64,000 bases of DNA from Odontocerum albicorne (taxonomy: Eukaryota > Arthropoda > Insecta > Trichoptera > Odontoceridae): positions 33,241,540 through 33,305,539 of the forward strand of contig OX463839.1 of NCBI GenBank assembly GCA_949825065.1, read 5' to 3'. The notes under the pieces are model-generated. The model ran no database searches. It saw only the letters and a program-made list of their open reading frames with translations, and was not told the DNA's origin. Positions 34,675 to 46,379 of this stretch are shown here, one piece after another. Position numbers and translations under genes: made by a program. Positions within the stretch are counted from its first letter, which is position 1; each line of letters begins with the position of its first letter.

Positions 34675-35955
34675 TATTCTCCAGTAATTACTAATATTAT
34701 CTATCCATGTGGCATTGTACGAATTTTATGCTTATTAACTAAGCTAAGATTATGAAAAAAAGCTAAGATTATGAACAAAAACCGACGTATCGGCCCTGTG
34801 CGAGAAATATCTCTCGTCGAAATTTCGGCTCTCCGAAATACTCGTATGTATATCTTTAATGAGAAAATTTTATTTATAAAATTAGTTTGTATGGTAGGGA
34901 ATAAAACTCCTGCAAAGTAAAATGGATTTTTACCACCATTTTTTGTTTATTTTTTATTGTTTTGTGTCACCGGGGTTTTTTACTCGTATCATAGAGGTCA
35001 CTGTGGTTTTGACACGTTATTCAGTACGCACTAGCAATTTGTCGGATTATTGCATACCTACCGTTTTTAATTGTTTTTATGTAACATCCTGTTAATAAAC
35101 GATAGTTTTTTTAGTGTTTGCGTTAATCATTGAAAAGTCGAGTAAAGATTAGAAAAAATAAATGTCATCACTTCATATACTGACGGTTCTCAAATATTAT
35201 ACAATACATTCGAAAACTGCTTGCGAAAAAATGAACTGTGATTTACATTACGAAAACAAAAAGGTATAAGGATACCCATGACTTCGGACATATCTATTCT
35301 TTAAAAAAAAAGAGTAGACCAAAACTTGTGTGCTTCAAGTATGACAAAGGAGTGCACGGAGAATACTTACACCGCCATTGTTGCTAAAAAATATGAGAAA
35401 GGTCATAGTACCTACTTTTTATAAATTTGGTTATTTTCAATTTTTGAGATTGTTCATTGCCGTGAGTTTTCCGTTTTTTAATTCTATCAATGAATTCATA
35501 CTTTTTTGTATTCAGTAAAACGCAAATGTCTTTACTATTCCTAAAATATTAAAATATTTGCAGTCATGAAAAACATCGAACATTTTGGTTGATTCGTTTT
35601 AAGCGATTTTGGTATAAAATTGGCGTAGGTAGATGATAAATATTAATTACTTTATTTTTGCGCACACAACTTTTTCCTCGTTCATATCCATACATGCTAT
35701 GCTGTTTCTCATACTTCTTACCTTTCCCTAAGTTAAAATTCTCTTACGTGCACTCCATTAATTTCATTCATACATATTTATTTGGCCAATCTTTCACAAC
35801 AATTTTTTTCTATGTATACAAACCGTACCTAGGTTCCTACAATTTCTTATTCAAAATTATACTAACAACACTGCCTTTAATTAATTATTATTCTTAATAT
35901 ATATTTTACATACAATCATGAATTTTAATATCACAAATTTTTCAGAAGCAATGCA
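34675..35955. other. No gene recognised
   Basis: AT-rich. Two TACTCGTA octamers (34839, 34981). The part at 35660-35860 may be worn transposon sequence but gives no clear motif. Confidence 0.4.
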
Positions 35956-35959
35956 TTTC

Positions 35960-36190
35960 TACAGCCTGTATTCTGCTCTATCATTCTTCTTAAGTGTCCA
36001 GTTTTCACTTTTATCAAAGTTGGTTCATGGTAAAGACGTATGTCTTTGATATGACACACGTCCCAAAACACACTTCCTAAAATAGCGGAATTCCTTAACT
36101 AGGTTCTAACCTTTCGTTGCTCACCCATACATTACAAACACTCGTAGCACTCGTATCACCCTTTCGGACAATTATCATTTTGACCAATTA
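35960..36190 (-). pseudogene. Probable non-LTR retrotransposon fragment
   Basis: The minus strand can be read as a worn version of VWVSNERLExVKEFxYF..., the region just before YLGSxF in this family (compare 55940-56040). Only short blocks match. Confidence 0.4.
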
Positions 36191-36329
36191 ATTTTCCTAA
36201 TTCGGAATATTTATCACCAAGTGACAAAAGCCACATAAGCGCCTTATTTTTTTTATATTTTCATATTGAACTTCTCGATTCCAGCATATAGCATTTTTTG
36301 AAATAATAAATAAGCTATTTTGTGTTTTA

Positions 36330-36375
36330 TTCCCTTTTCGTTGTATATAGTACAAACTGGTGAGTTTATTATATG
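36330..36375 (-). mobile_element. SINE A tail fragment
   Basis: TTTCGTTGTATATAGTACAA followed by CTGGTGAGTTTATTA; only the tail is present. Confidence 0.6.
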
Positions 36376-36427
36376 AGTAATATTGTGATTATATCTAAAA
36401 TGGCAAATACTTGATTCTTATACACAA

Positions 36428-36560
36428 TAGGTTGTTCGGAAAGTAATTTCGTATTTTCAGGTCAAATATAAACACAAATGTTCGTGGATTTGGTGGATGT
36501 AAAAGTTCTAGAAATGTTTAAGGTCAGATAAATAATTGCAGCCATTTCTATAGTAACTAG
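36428..36560 (+). mobile_element. mariner left end
   Basis: Begins TAGGTTGTTCGGAAAGTAAT, the terminal repeat type of 13089-13620 and 22575-22835. It continues into leader sequence with no readable transposase and no matching right end nearby. Confidence 0.62.
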
Positions 36561-36939
36561 ACAATCCAGTGGCGGTGATTGGCTACCAAGGAGAGTTGGC
36601 TGCAGGCGTTAGTCTCTGTGGATGGGACGATGTTTGATTGACAACCTCAAACGCAGAGTCAACGGACGTTCTATTGTTTGTTAATGGACTCGTGGGCTAA
36701 ATTCTTGATGTTCATTTCTCCATTGCCAGATTGAGTCGAGCTTTGATTATAAATTATACACTCCTCTGAAACCCTGAAAAATCGCGCGTAATAATAATAA
36801 TAATACACTACTCACATAAGATTTTAAAATATTTCTCAGAGTTGAGCCCGAGTAGAGTTGGCTTAAATCAGCGATTCGAAATGGAGACAATATCAATACA
36901 ATCAAGATTGTTTTAATTTTTAGCAGGCGTTGAGGTGTA

Positions 36940-37390
36940 GATAATTATTGGGGGGCGTTAAAGCTTTCAAGAGACTCCTCTTCATACCTTATTGAAGAGG
37001 ATTCAACGCGGTAAGTCAAGATACTTACAAAAAATAAATATCTGTTTCAAATTGCGAAACGTGGAGATTTGTCTTTATATTAGAAAACAACAACCGAATA
37101 TAGAATAAATCGTGAAAAATCATCACGCACAAGGCTGACACTAATTATGATAAAAGTTTTTATGTTTATTCCATATTTTATGGTCGTTTTATTTAGTTAT
37201 AGTTTTATTACTGACACAATTTATTGTTTTAATAAAATAGTCAAACCAGAGTTTTACTATTACCAAATGCGTTTTTTCTACACTTTACACGTGTAAGAAC
37301 TAAACATATCCAATTTTATACTTGAGAGGCTTTGACTCATCTTAAGATGCTCCAAGGAGCGTTGGTCTAAAAAAGGTTGAGAAACCTTGG
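36940..37390 (+). mobile_element. Possible hAT 3' remnant
   Basis: A GGGGGGCGTTAAAGC motif at ~36949 and a terminal AAAAAAGGTTGAGAAACC at ~37365 resemble the 3' end of ZBED-type hAT elements (compare 51290-51309). No transposase frame and no left end. Confidence 0.3.
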
Positions 37391-37684
37391 CATAAGTGAT
37401 GAACGAAAATTGGCAAATAAGTTATTTGACACATGGGTATGCAGGCTGCAATGTCATCGAGAAGTATTTAAGCAAACTCACCACAGCATCAACTCCGAAA
37501 AAAATTTATACTGGCGGAAATCAGCCGTGAAAATCTTCTAATATATACTCGTAGGGTATATAATTTATACAGCACTGAATTATAACAAAGAGTCCATGTA
37601 ATAGTGTTGAATGATTTAAAATACCGAAAGTAGTTTATAAACACAAAAATGAGTCAAAAACTAGGACAATAGTCGACAATACTT

Positions 37685-37775
37685 AGAAGAAAGCCAATGT
37701 TTCGAAGGCGTTACAACCGTCGTCATCATGGCGATGTTAAGAAAACATTACCAAATATAGTGAGCGTAGGAAACG
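37685..37775 (-). mobile_element. Penelope-like/hammerhead-like motif, copy 1
   Basis: Minus strand reads CGCCATGATGACGACGGTTG, then TAACGCCTTCGAAACATTGG. The right flank, read on plus as AAAACATTACCAAATATA, matches the flank of 42785-42870, so both come from one repeat family. The ATGANG...GCCTTCGAAAC layout resembles that in H1 and H2. Confidence 0.45.
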
Positions 37776-38369
37776 AAAAATGTGTGCGGCAATACATAAG
37801 AAAATTATTTTAATCCAATTTATAACCGCGAAAACCTTCGAGCATACATAACGTCAAAATTGTAATATTTACTAAAGTGTAGACTATTAATGACGACAAA
37901 GTATTTTTTTATTAAAAAAGGTACAATTCACATACTGCATTTAGTATAATTTCTGACCAGTTGTATAATATCCTTAACTGTCTCGTTGCCCACTTTTATC
38001 TTGCAGAAAATATTCAGCGTTTTTCTGATCCTGGACTTGCGCTATACTTACGAGTAAGCTGAGATGTTTTATTGGCTTTCCCAGTTAACCGAGTTTCTTC
38101 TTCTACATCGTTCTTTACTTTGAAAAGCTTGAAATCAGTTACCAACTAATGTTAGAATCGCTCCATCATTGGCATGTTTTAAAAAGTGATCGAATAAACT
38201 CTTAATTTGAAATCAGTAATGTTACGTGTTTCATTCTCGATTTTCATTTCCTCTTCAGCATCCCTTTCTTTATCCTTGGATGATATCTCACTTTTATTGT
38301 TGTTATTTATATCGATCACGAATTTTCAAATTAAGAATATATTTTGAGAACACGCTACTTATTTTATTT
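37776..38369. other. No gene seen
   Basis: AT-rich; one TACGAGTA at 38049. Confidence 0.45.
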
Positions 38370-38440
38370 ACTTTGTCTGGTTGGTAGAAAGACATTGCCG
38401 CATGGTAACGAGCCCGCCAGATTGTGATATAACGAAGTGT
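38370..38440 (+). mobile_element. SINE A body and tail fragment
   Basis: GTCTGGTTGGTAGAAAGACA, CCGCATGGTAACGAGCCC and a short ATAACGAAGTGTTAAATA tail. Confidence 0.72.
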
Positions 38441-38534
38441 TAAATAAAAAAAAACATTTAAAGAAAAAAATACACTACCAAAATCTCTTAATTCATTTGA
38501 AATTTGGATTGTAAAGTGTATGTCTTCTCTCACG

Positions 38535-39210
38535 GTCGCATGTTCAGGTTTCTCATCCATGATACATGATACAGCCTCAGGAGTAACCCAATAGATCTAC
38601 TCCATTCCTCCGAGAATTAATAGATTGGACCCTCCTCCACGATGTGACCGACAGTCTGGACTATTCGACATGAGTGCAACGGGGAATCAATGAAACCTCA
38701 CCTATGCAAGGTGTGTGTCTTTGTCGTTGCTGAGCCTCGTAGAAGAGGATCTCCTCGCCGTTCTAAAGTCAATCCAGTTGGAAAGCGAAGCTGTGTCCTG
38801 GTTTTTTTTTAAGTGAGCCGTTTCACACCAGCTAACTCACAAACCACACAGCTGTACTGGATCCGATGACACACTGAAGTAAGACGAGAAGTATGTTTTT
38901 TTCTAAATAGATAAGACCGAAGTCATAGGTATCATTATACCCTCAAATACTAGGCGGGAAAAATGCTTGTGTAATTCGAGGGGAGTAGCACAGTGCTAGG
39001 TTCGAACTGACGATCTTCCGCACAGAAGTCCAGTGCGTTACAACACGGCCATGTAATGTGTGTAGATTACAACCGTTGTCACACCCTAGATGATTCAGGG
39101 TACACCAAAATTTTTGTGGCAGATCAACTCTTTGGACAAATACGTTAGGATCATTCACAAGGTGGAGTTTTCTGACTGAGAGCCGATTCTCCTGTTGCAA
39201 TCAACTATAT
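38535..39210 (-). pseudogene. Non-LTR C-terminal fragment split by SINE B
   Basis: Right part (39210 down to 39064, minus): LHLVNDPNVFVQRVDLPQKF, then WCTLNHLGC, matching the FDLPRRxWxxLNRFRTGxG stretch. Left part (38712 down to 38535): GFIDSPLHSCRIVQTVGHIV followed by EEGP, matching CxCGxxxQTxxHIVxECP, which follows directly in intact proteins. The SINE at 38719-39056, with a 7-bp TGTGTGT duplication, separates them. It is a different non-LTR family from the others in this window. Confidence 0.72.
38719..39056 (-). mobile_element. SINE B copy with 7-bp duplication
   Basis: TGTGTGT at 38712-38718 and 39057-39063. Minus-strand head ATGGCCGTGTTGTAACGCAC, B-box TTCGAACCTAGC, and 3' end CTTTCCAACTGGATTGAC. 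Colinear with 23829-24214. Confidence 0.85.
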
Positions 39211-40436
39211 GACGAGCTCACAATTAATCGTTGTCCCTTGATCAAGAAAAGTCGTCGGGATCTAAGGCGAATTACAGGAGGCAGGAAACGCCCACTAGCA
39301 TTGAGAGTACGTAATTTACACACAGCTTCTGGACCTCCCTCATTAAGGCATGCATATTTGTGTCATAGTTAGGAGGTAGTAGGTTTGCAAGATATATATT
39401 GTTACAGGTTATGCCTAAGGTTCATATGTATTAAAATATACCCGAGTAACGCTTACAATTACTAGCAAAAATGACTGATGATCTTCATTACATAAAATCA
39501 AAGGAATTTCAACTAGAAAGTAGTTACGAGTACCTGAAGTTTATTTTATTATAAAAATATATATACCCTCGCAATTCGCTCTAACCTTCTTAAGCCACGA
39601 AGTAAGACAAAAAGCTTGCCATCTTCCAGATCATTGTTGGTAACAAATCAAATTTCGTAATACAGATTGCTGGGTTGTATTAATTTGATTTTAAAACACC
39701 TCAATGTAAAATAAACAATTTGGCAGGTGTATTGCAAGAGGGGGCACCCAGACCAGAAATAACAATTTTACTTCCAGTATTAGGTGAAAGAGTTACATAT
39801 CAGCTTTATAGAATGAAAATAAAATGATAAAGAAATATTTGTAATTTATCAAAGCTTTCGACTTTAACTTTGTGAAATTCGATATTAAAATATTTAACAT
39901 TAAATTAATTGGTATCTCGTAGTAGCTGATAGTGGAATGACAAAGTAATTTATGGTTATATATTTTTTAAATACTTGAAATATACGAGTACTATATATAA
40001 CTATGAATGGAAACGTTTTCTTCTTGCAAAATTACATCTAGGAACGAATTTTATAGCTTAAAATGTCGAAATTTTTTTACATATTGAATTATGAAATTAT
40101 AGCATTAACTTTTAAAAATAACTTATGCCGGTCGTAATTCGGTCAAGAGCGAATGGAGAAGTGCGACATTTTTTTTATTATAATCGTAATCAATAAAGTT
40201 TAGTTTCAAGATATGTATAAGGATTGCATTAAAGACGCGATATTTTTTCAAATATCATCCACGATATTCGCATATTGTAGTCCACATTATTTTCAGTTTA
40301 TTTATTAAACTTGATTAGAATTATTCAAAAAATGTCATAATAATGATGAAAATTCAACTTGTCTAAGAAATTGATAATTGAGCTAGATTATCCTTTGATC
40401 TACTTTCAATGCGTTGGTTTAGTGTTAGAAAATATA
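39211..40436. other. No gene seen
   Basis: AT-rich; TACGAGTA at 39525 and 39983. The first 150 bases may be further worn non-LTR sequence. Confidence 0.45.
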
Positions 40437-42120
40437 CAGGTTAGTCGTCGACTTACGATCTACGCGACTTACGACTGTTCGACTTTACGACCACAATCCG
40501 CGATCGGTATTATAAGCATTTTTTAAACCCTTCCGAGATGTCTACAACAAGGAAAATGTGAATTTCTCAACGTGCCAAGAAATAATGAAAGGATTTGAAA
40601 ACAAAAATGATAGTAATTAAGCAGTACGAAGGAGGAAAAAAAGTATCTACCGGAGCCAATTTTGAATGGGGATGAAACGGAATTATTCTGTAAACAAATG
40701 CCAACACGCGTTTACATCTATATAGAAGCCAAAAGCATGCCTGAATTAAAAACTTAAAAAAATAGGTTGTCTCTGCTGCTTGGCGGAAACATCGCGGGTT
40801 TCAAACTCAAGCCTTTAGTAATTTATCAATCAGAAAACCCGCGAGCATTCAAAAATGTAAACAAGCACACACTGCCCGTGTACTTTCGTTCTAATAAAAA
40901 AACATGGATGACGAAGACCCTATTTGAAGACTGATTCGTGAATTGTTTTATTCCTCAAGTTCATGAATATTGTGTGGAGAGTAAAATTCCTTTTAATATT
41001 TTGATGCTCTTAGATAATGCACCTGGACATCCACCCAATGTATCTGATCTTCATCCTAACGTGAAAGTTATTTTTTTGCCGCCAAACACAACTCCATTCA
41101 TTCAGCCTATGGACCAAGGTTATACTGCTACATTTAAGGCTAACTATCTCAGAATAACTTATAGATGCTGACACAGAGCTATCGTTGCGAGAGTTTAGGA
41201 AGCAGTAGGATTTTCTTAGGTGTACCAAAAATATCACTCCTGCCTGGGAGGCTGTGACAAAGAAGTGCATGAATGGTATCTGGGAAAATTGTGATGAGCG
41301 TTACGCAAATACATAAAGAATTCGATAGTGAACAAGAACTTGAAGTTATAGAAAAAATAGTAAAATTGGCGAAAGATCTGTCTTTAGAGTGTGAGGTAAA
41401 GGACATCGAGGAATTACTAGATCATGAGTCTGGAGAACTTACGAATGAAGAACTTATTGAATTGGATGAAGAAAAAGTAGCGGAAGAAGAAAGAAGAGAA
41501 GCAGAAAAAGAACAGAAGGAGGAGCCAGAAAGAAAATTCACCGTTAAGGGACTATCCGAAGGTTTACTTATCTTTGGAATAAACTTCTTCCACATTTGGA
41601 AGAAATGGCCCCAAACATCGAACGATTTGTAAGGATTGAACGGATGGCACACGATGTGGTTCGCCCATGTCGTTAAATATGCGAGGAGAAGAAGAAACAA
41701 ACAATCTAGACAAACAAGCGGCCAATAAATTTTTTATATGTATAACAACAACTGTATTTTCATGTTTTATTAATACATATAACATTTAACCAATTTTACT
41801 GTAGCATATTTTTAAAATTAATCCTAACAAATGTAAAAATAAAAAAACAAAGCAATACGTAAAGATATCCGAATATCAGGAATGCTAATGATAAAGAAAA
41901 CAAAGACAAACTCGAAAAATAATAAAAAACGAAACCTCATAAACGACAGTGGTGATACACTGATTATAATAAGAACATAGAAAACAGTCTTATATTATGA
42001 TATCATCACGCACTATAACTCACATGTGTACCGAAATTATTGCATAAACCGACTTACGACCAGATCAACTTACGACCTGTTTATCGGACCCGATTGTGGC
42101 CGTAAGTCGACGACTACCTG
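40437..42120 (+). mobile_element. Tigger/pogo-like DNA transposon, complete ends
   Basis: TA at 40435-40436 and 42121-42122. Terminal inverted repeats start CAGGTTAGTCGTCGACTTAC (left) and CAGGTAGTCGTCGACTTACG (right, reversed), differing by a one-base indel and substitutions. Both ends repeat CGACTTACGA internally. CAGG ends with TA duplications are typical of Tigger. The 1684-bp length is shorter than a full element because part of the transposase is missing. Confidence 0.92.
40590..41690 (+). pseudogene. Tigger/pogo-like transposase, internally deleted
   Basis: An N-terminal piece (VIKQYEGGKKVS) is followed directly by the first catalytic block (GDETELFCKQMPTR). The CENP-B-type DNA-binding middle is therefore deleted. 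Then LLGGNIAGFKLKPLVIYQSE, the second acidic block LMLLDNAPGHPPNVSDLHPN and PPNTTPFIQPMDQG with the third. An acidic tail (ELLDHESGELTNEELIELDE) precedes FTVKGLSEGLLIF and ERFVRIERMAHDV. Stops and shifts lie near 40770, 40925, 41165 and 41580. Normal proteins are around 500 residues; this one cannot be made. Confidence 0.9.
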
Positions 42121-42124
42121 TATA

Positions 42125-42784
42125 ATATTATCATCAAGGAAAATTTGGCAAGGATATAAAGCGTAATAATAAGTATGTGAAAATGACAGCTAATATCTTT
42201 AAAATGACTTGCGTAATTAAATAAACAATGTAAACTTAGTCACGAACCAAAAGAAAAAGTCAAACCACAAATAAGTAATTTTATTGGAAATATTGTATTA
42301 TACAATGAATCTGTTCAAGTTCTCACTTTGTACGAGTATGTATCATGCCAGAAGCAGGGGCATGGCATACCTTAAGGAATATGCCCCTTTGGTAAATGTT
42401 AGCAAAGCAACCCTATTTCAACCATGCTTGTTTTTAGAAAGCATATTTTAACTTATGGCTTTATAAACTTTAACCATTTCAGATCCGAATTTTCGACCTT
42501 GGCAAAAAAATATTCAGTCCAATTCTTAATCTTACATACTTTTTCTCTCACGTTTCGGTGGCGAGTGCGGGTAACGCAATGTGCTCATCACGTTCACTAT
42601 ATTTGGTAATGCTTCCTTGAGAATGGAGCATGAAGAAATTAATAAACGTTGTCCATCTTCTAAACCGAATAAACGTCGGAAATTCTTTTGATTCAATTCG
42701 TAGTTTTGGATTTGTTCGAAGATTTTCACGATTGTTTTCCTTAGTTTAAAATGTTTTGTTATTGCTGTGTTCAATTGACTTCAA
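42125..42784. other. No gene seen
   Basis: A GGGGCAT...ATGCCCC inverted pair near 42357-42387 and TACGAGTA at 42331. No coding similarity. Confidence 0.45.
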
Positions 42785-42870
42785 CGATGGTCTACGTTTC
42801 GAAGGCGTCGCAGCCTTCATATTCAGGGCGAAGTCAAAAAACATTATCAAATATATTTTTTGACGTCTCA
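42785..42870 (-). mobile_element. Penelope-like/hammerhead-like motif, copy 2
   Basis: Minus strand: CCCTGAATATGAAGGCTGCG, then ACGCCTTCGAAACGTAGAC. Stem-forming GAAGGC...GCCTTC is followed by GAAAC and ends in a GUC-like triplet (here GAC). Flank AAAACATTATCAAATATA is shared with 37685-37775. Confidence 0.45.
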
Positions 42871-43475
42871 TAGTCCTTTTTTATATAAATGTAATCTTGT
42901 AAATGTAACATTTAATCCTGAATATGGAAAACAAATATGAGATGAGTTTATTTATTTTGAGTTGAACTATTAAAAACGGTAACATTTTTTAATGAAAATT
43001 CGCTTTATATTTTCAATAGGTTAATATTAAAAATATATCATTTCGAACACTACTATAATCATATTCTCTTAAAATAAGTGCACATTCGCATTAAAAACAT
43101 TTCTGTTACAGATTATAATGCTGAAAATTATTTCATTCCAAAATGAACACAATGCATTTTCAAAAAAAGTAAACCCTTCCAGAAACCTGTCGCAAGAATC
43201 AAATATATTTCATTTGTGTGAAAGGATATTACCCATCTTATAGTACCCTGTAGATACTCGATCATTTTTCTCCAAAAAATTGCATCATTCTATTGGAAAC
43301 ATTTCATTATACACCTGTAATAATTATATCAACTATTAGGCAGAAGGTAGTTTCGGAGTCTCCTGGTCATAATCGAAGAAGTGCATTGAAACTTTCTGGA
43401 AGATGTAACATGAGATCCTCTGCAATAGGTAGTGTTTCTACAGAAATCTACCTAAAAGATGATTCATGTGAAACG
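42871..43475. other. No gene seen
   Basis: AT-rich. A 67-codon plus-strand frame at 43293-43496 has no recognisable family. Confidence 0.4.
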
Positions 43476-43627
43476 TACAGTGTTAATGTAAAATAAAAAT
43501 AAAAAAGTGTATTATGTACATATAAGAAAAATTATTCTTATATAGGTTGACTAAAACCTACAGTGTTAATGTAAAAATCATCAAGTATTAAGCACATATA
43601 AGACAAATAATCCTTATATAGGTTGAA
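43476..43627. repeat. ~83-bp unit repeated twice, diverged
   Basis: Both units start TACAGTGTTAATGTAAAA and end CTTATATAGGTTGA, with substitutions and indels between. Confidence 0.85.
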
Positions 43628-43986
43628 TTGTCTTATTATTTAGTAAAAAGTACGAGTAGACATAAGATCTATGTTATTATATATTACTGTTTTCTTTCTT
43701 ATCACATTAGTCATGGATACAAAACTCGTTCATTTGCAATAAATGCTAGTAGATAGCTAGAAATTGTAACTTATTGACGTACCAATATCCAATACTAAAG
43801 AGAAAAAAGACCTATGATTCACATACATATAAAGAAACTGATTCAATAATACTGGCCACCCAGCTGCTAACTGTTTATGTTGAAACTGTTGGAAGGTCGA
43901 ATAATATTAATAAATAGTTTAATTGAATATCACTGTTTCTCAATAAATCGTTAGATCTTGAGAAAAATTTGGATTTCTTATTTTAA

Positions 43987-44213
43987 CCTCTCCGTTAGTA
44001 CCGCCCCAACCGTGGGGCCATGAAATACTGAGTCAGATAGCGTATGTCAGATACTGAGTCAGATAGCGATTCCCAGATTATGTCAGGATTCGGAGTACCA
44101 ATGACATCTATTGATGATACCACACAATTAAATCATTTATCGGCTAGTTACATGTTTTACCAACTGAACAAACGATGTTTTAAATTTTTTTAAATATCTT
44201 ACTACTCGAGAGG
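43987..44213. mobile_element. TTAA-flanked MITE
   Basis: TTAA at 43983-43986 and 44214-44217. Inverted ends CCTCTCCGTTAGTA (left) and CCTCTCGAGTAGTA (right, reversed). 227 bp, non-coding, with an internal duplication of ATACTGAGTCAGATAGCG. The TTAA target suggests a piggyBac-type origin. Confidence 0.68.
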
Positions 44214-44217
44214 TTAA

Positions 44218-45689
44218 GAAGCAAGTTTGTAAGTGCAACTGATTTATGTGAGTAAGATTAAAACAAGGATCGATGATAGATAAATGTTCACCAGCCAGTG
44301 AATCCCAAGGTAGTTTTTAGCGTCTGTTCGAGACAAATGTTTACTCTAGAACAAATTACAATTTATACTATTATAAATACTATTAATAAAAGAAATAGAC
44401 CTTTATTTATTGTAACCAATAATTATGTTTTGAATTGTTCAGTAATAAATCATGAAATGATGATCGAGAGTCAATTTAATGATGTTGTGGTGGATAAGAT
44501 TTTTCCCAAACTATTATAAAACTTCTTTGAAATATTATTGTTTTCAGGTCAAAGACCTTTGATAAGTAATGTATTGTCGCTGCACTTAAAATACCATGTG
44601 CAAAATTCATGTAATCAATCAACTGTGGCAAATAGTCATAACTTTAGATAACAAAAGGTTCAATGAAAACATAAGACTTTTTTTGTTTTCGTAAGACTTG
44701 TTTCGCATTTTCATAAAGTATAAATTATTTCACAATTTGTACCAGGTACACCACGTGCTCAACATTTTGTTATAAGTAACGAACAACTTACTAGCTGTGT
44801 TAAAAAATGAGGTTCTTCATAGGGTGGCTTATTCTACAACAACAAAAAATATTTAATTAAAGCCTCGCACTCTTAATTTTCAAAAATGTTAAATATTTTA
44901 AACCGTACTGAAAAATATTTTGTAAGAATTATTTTTTGTATCTAATGCGTGAATAGTATTTATTGACATAAAATAACATTGACATATTTCTGAAACAATA
45001 TAGGCTCTTTTTAACATGAGATTTGACAATTGAACGCATTGTATAAGTCCTATGTGCATAAATATCAGGGAGCCCTGGTTGAATGTGTGCACATTAATAC
45101 TACACACTTAGACATATTAGAGGAAATATTTCCCTTAAATTTCGATATATAAATTTTTTCTTTTTTTCTTTATTTTTCTAGTATTTTTAAAGGGATATCA
45201 GATTACAGATTTTTGTCCACGATAATGAAAACATTATTTGATGCCAAAAATTGTCATTTGAAAAATCAGCACATCGAAGTATTTTTTATATGATGATATA
45301 TAATATAAAGAAAATATTGTCAAGTACAAGAAACATATTCCAAATGTGATACAGGGATCAAATTATCTAAAAATGAGCAATATTTTTCAGTTACTCTTTT
45401 GTGTAAACACTTTGGTGAAACAGCAAGGTGACATACAATATTAGTTTTTGCAGATTTTTCAATTTTCTTTTGTAAATATGACCAACTTTAGATGGAAGAA
45501 CTAAAAAAAATTAAAACCAATAAAAAGCATCAACTGCAAATGTTGTTCGAATTCCAAGAAGGCTGTTATTCTAGTGTATAAATTGATAATGCATCTATGC
45601 ATGGTTTACTGTGCAAACTGTAGAATCAACAATAAATAACATTGGACTTGAAGCATTGTTTTAATGGCAAAGCGTTTTAATATTATTGG
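44218..45689. other. No gene seen
   Basis: AT-rich. A 73-codon frame at 44298-44519 is unrecognised. Confidence 0.4.
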
Positions 45690-45699
45690 TTAGGCAGCG

Positions 45700-45790
45700 T
45701 CTCCGAATCTATGCTTCTAGCCTCTCTCTCCAAGCTATCTTCTTTATGTCATCAGTCCATTGTTATCTGGGGTGTATCAATACTTGTTGT
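45700..45790 (-). pseudogene. Non-LTR retrotransposon tail fragment
   Basis: Minus strand reads approximately QWTDDIKKIAWREARSID, like the RWxDDIKKVAGxxWxxxAQDR tail of RTE-related proteins. A frameshift precedes it. Confidence 0.5.
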
Positions 45791-46249
45791 ACTAGTTATA
45801 AGTCTCTATTCAAGAAAATTATGGGTTTATTTGTTTTATGTTTACTTTTAAATGTGACTTGCAAGTTCAAAAGCCAACTATGATACATTTTTTATTACAA
45901 TAAATATAAATGTGTTATAAATCAGGAAAAAATAAATATTTACGGTTGGTAATTAAGGGAAATATGAAACACTTCCTAAATGTGTTGATGAATTAATAAA
46001 ATGATTTTATATGGCTCATATTCACTAATCATTATACTCCAATATTTGGTGTCTTTCAATACTTGAACTGATTCTTTTTACTTCTCACACTTCACTAATA
46101 GAATCAAGGCACTGAGTGTTAAACCAAAATGTGGCGGTTCATATAATGAAGTAGTTAAGGAATAACAATCTAACTGAGTGTGTATCGTAAATTATAACAA
46201 TCTGATCTATGTCATACATTTGATCTTAACTTCTAACATAGTACATAAA

Positions 46250-46375
46250 TACGTACATACTATCATTCTGCTTCCTTGTCGGAGCAGGCAAAGAGAACAG
46301 AGCCACTGACTATTCAACCACGAAACACATTTTTGGTCTCTTCCACATTCAAGACGCTTCTCATTCAGCTCATTT
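46250..46375 (-). mobile_element. Non-LTR 3' tail fragment
   Basis: Minus strand: a CGTCTTGAATGTGGAAGAGA segment (equivalent to MDVEEAKEVCRDRK), then CTCTTTGCCTGCTCCGACAA and an ATGATAGTATGTACG end, parallel to the tails at 18040-18095 and 34610-34670. Confidence 0.6.
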
Positions 46376-46379
46376 GAAT

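Noticed and set aside
36765..37390. Complete hAT element
   Set aside because: Only a 3'-end-like motif is present; no left end, no 8-bp duplication and no transposase could be found, so only a low-confidence remnant is reported.
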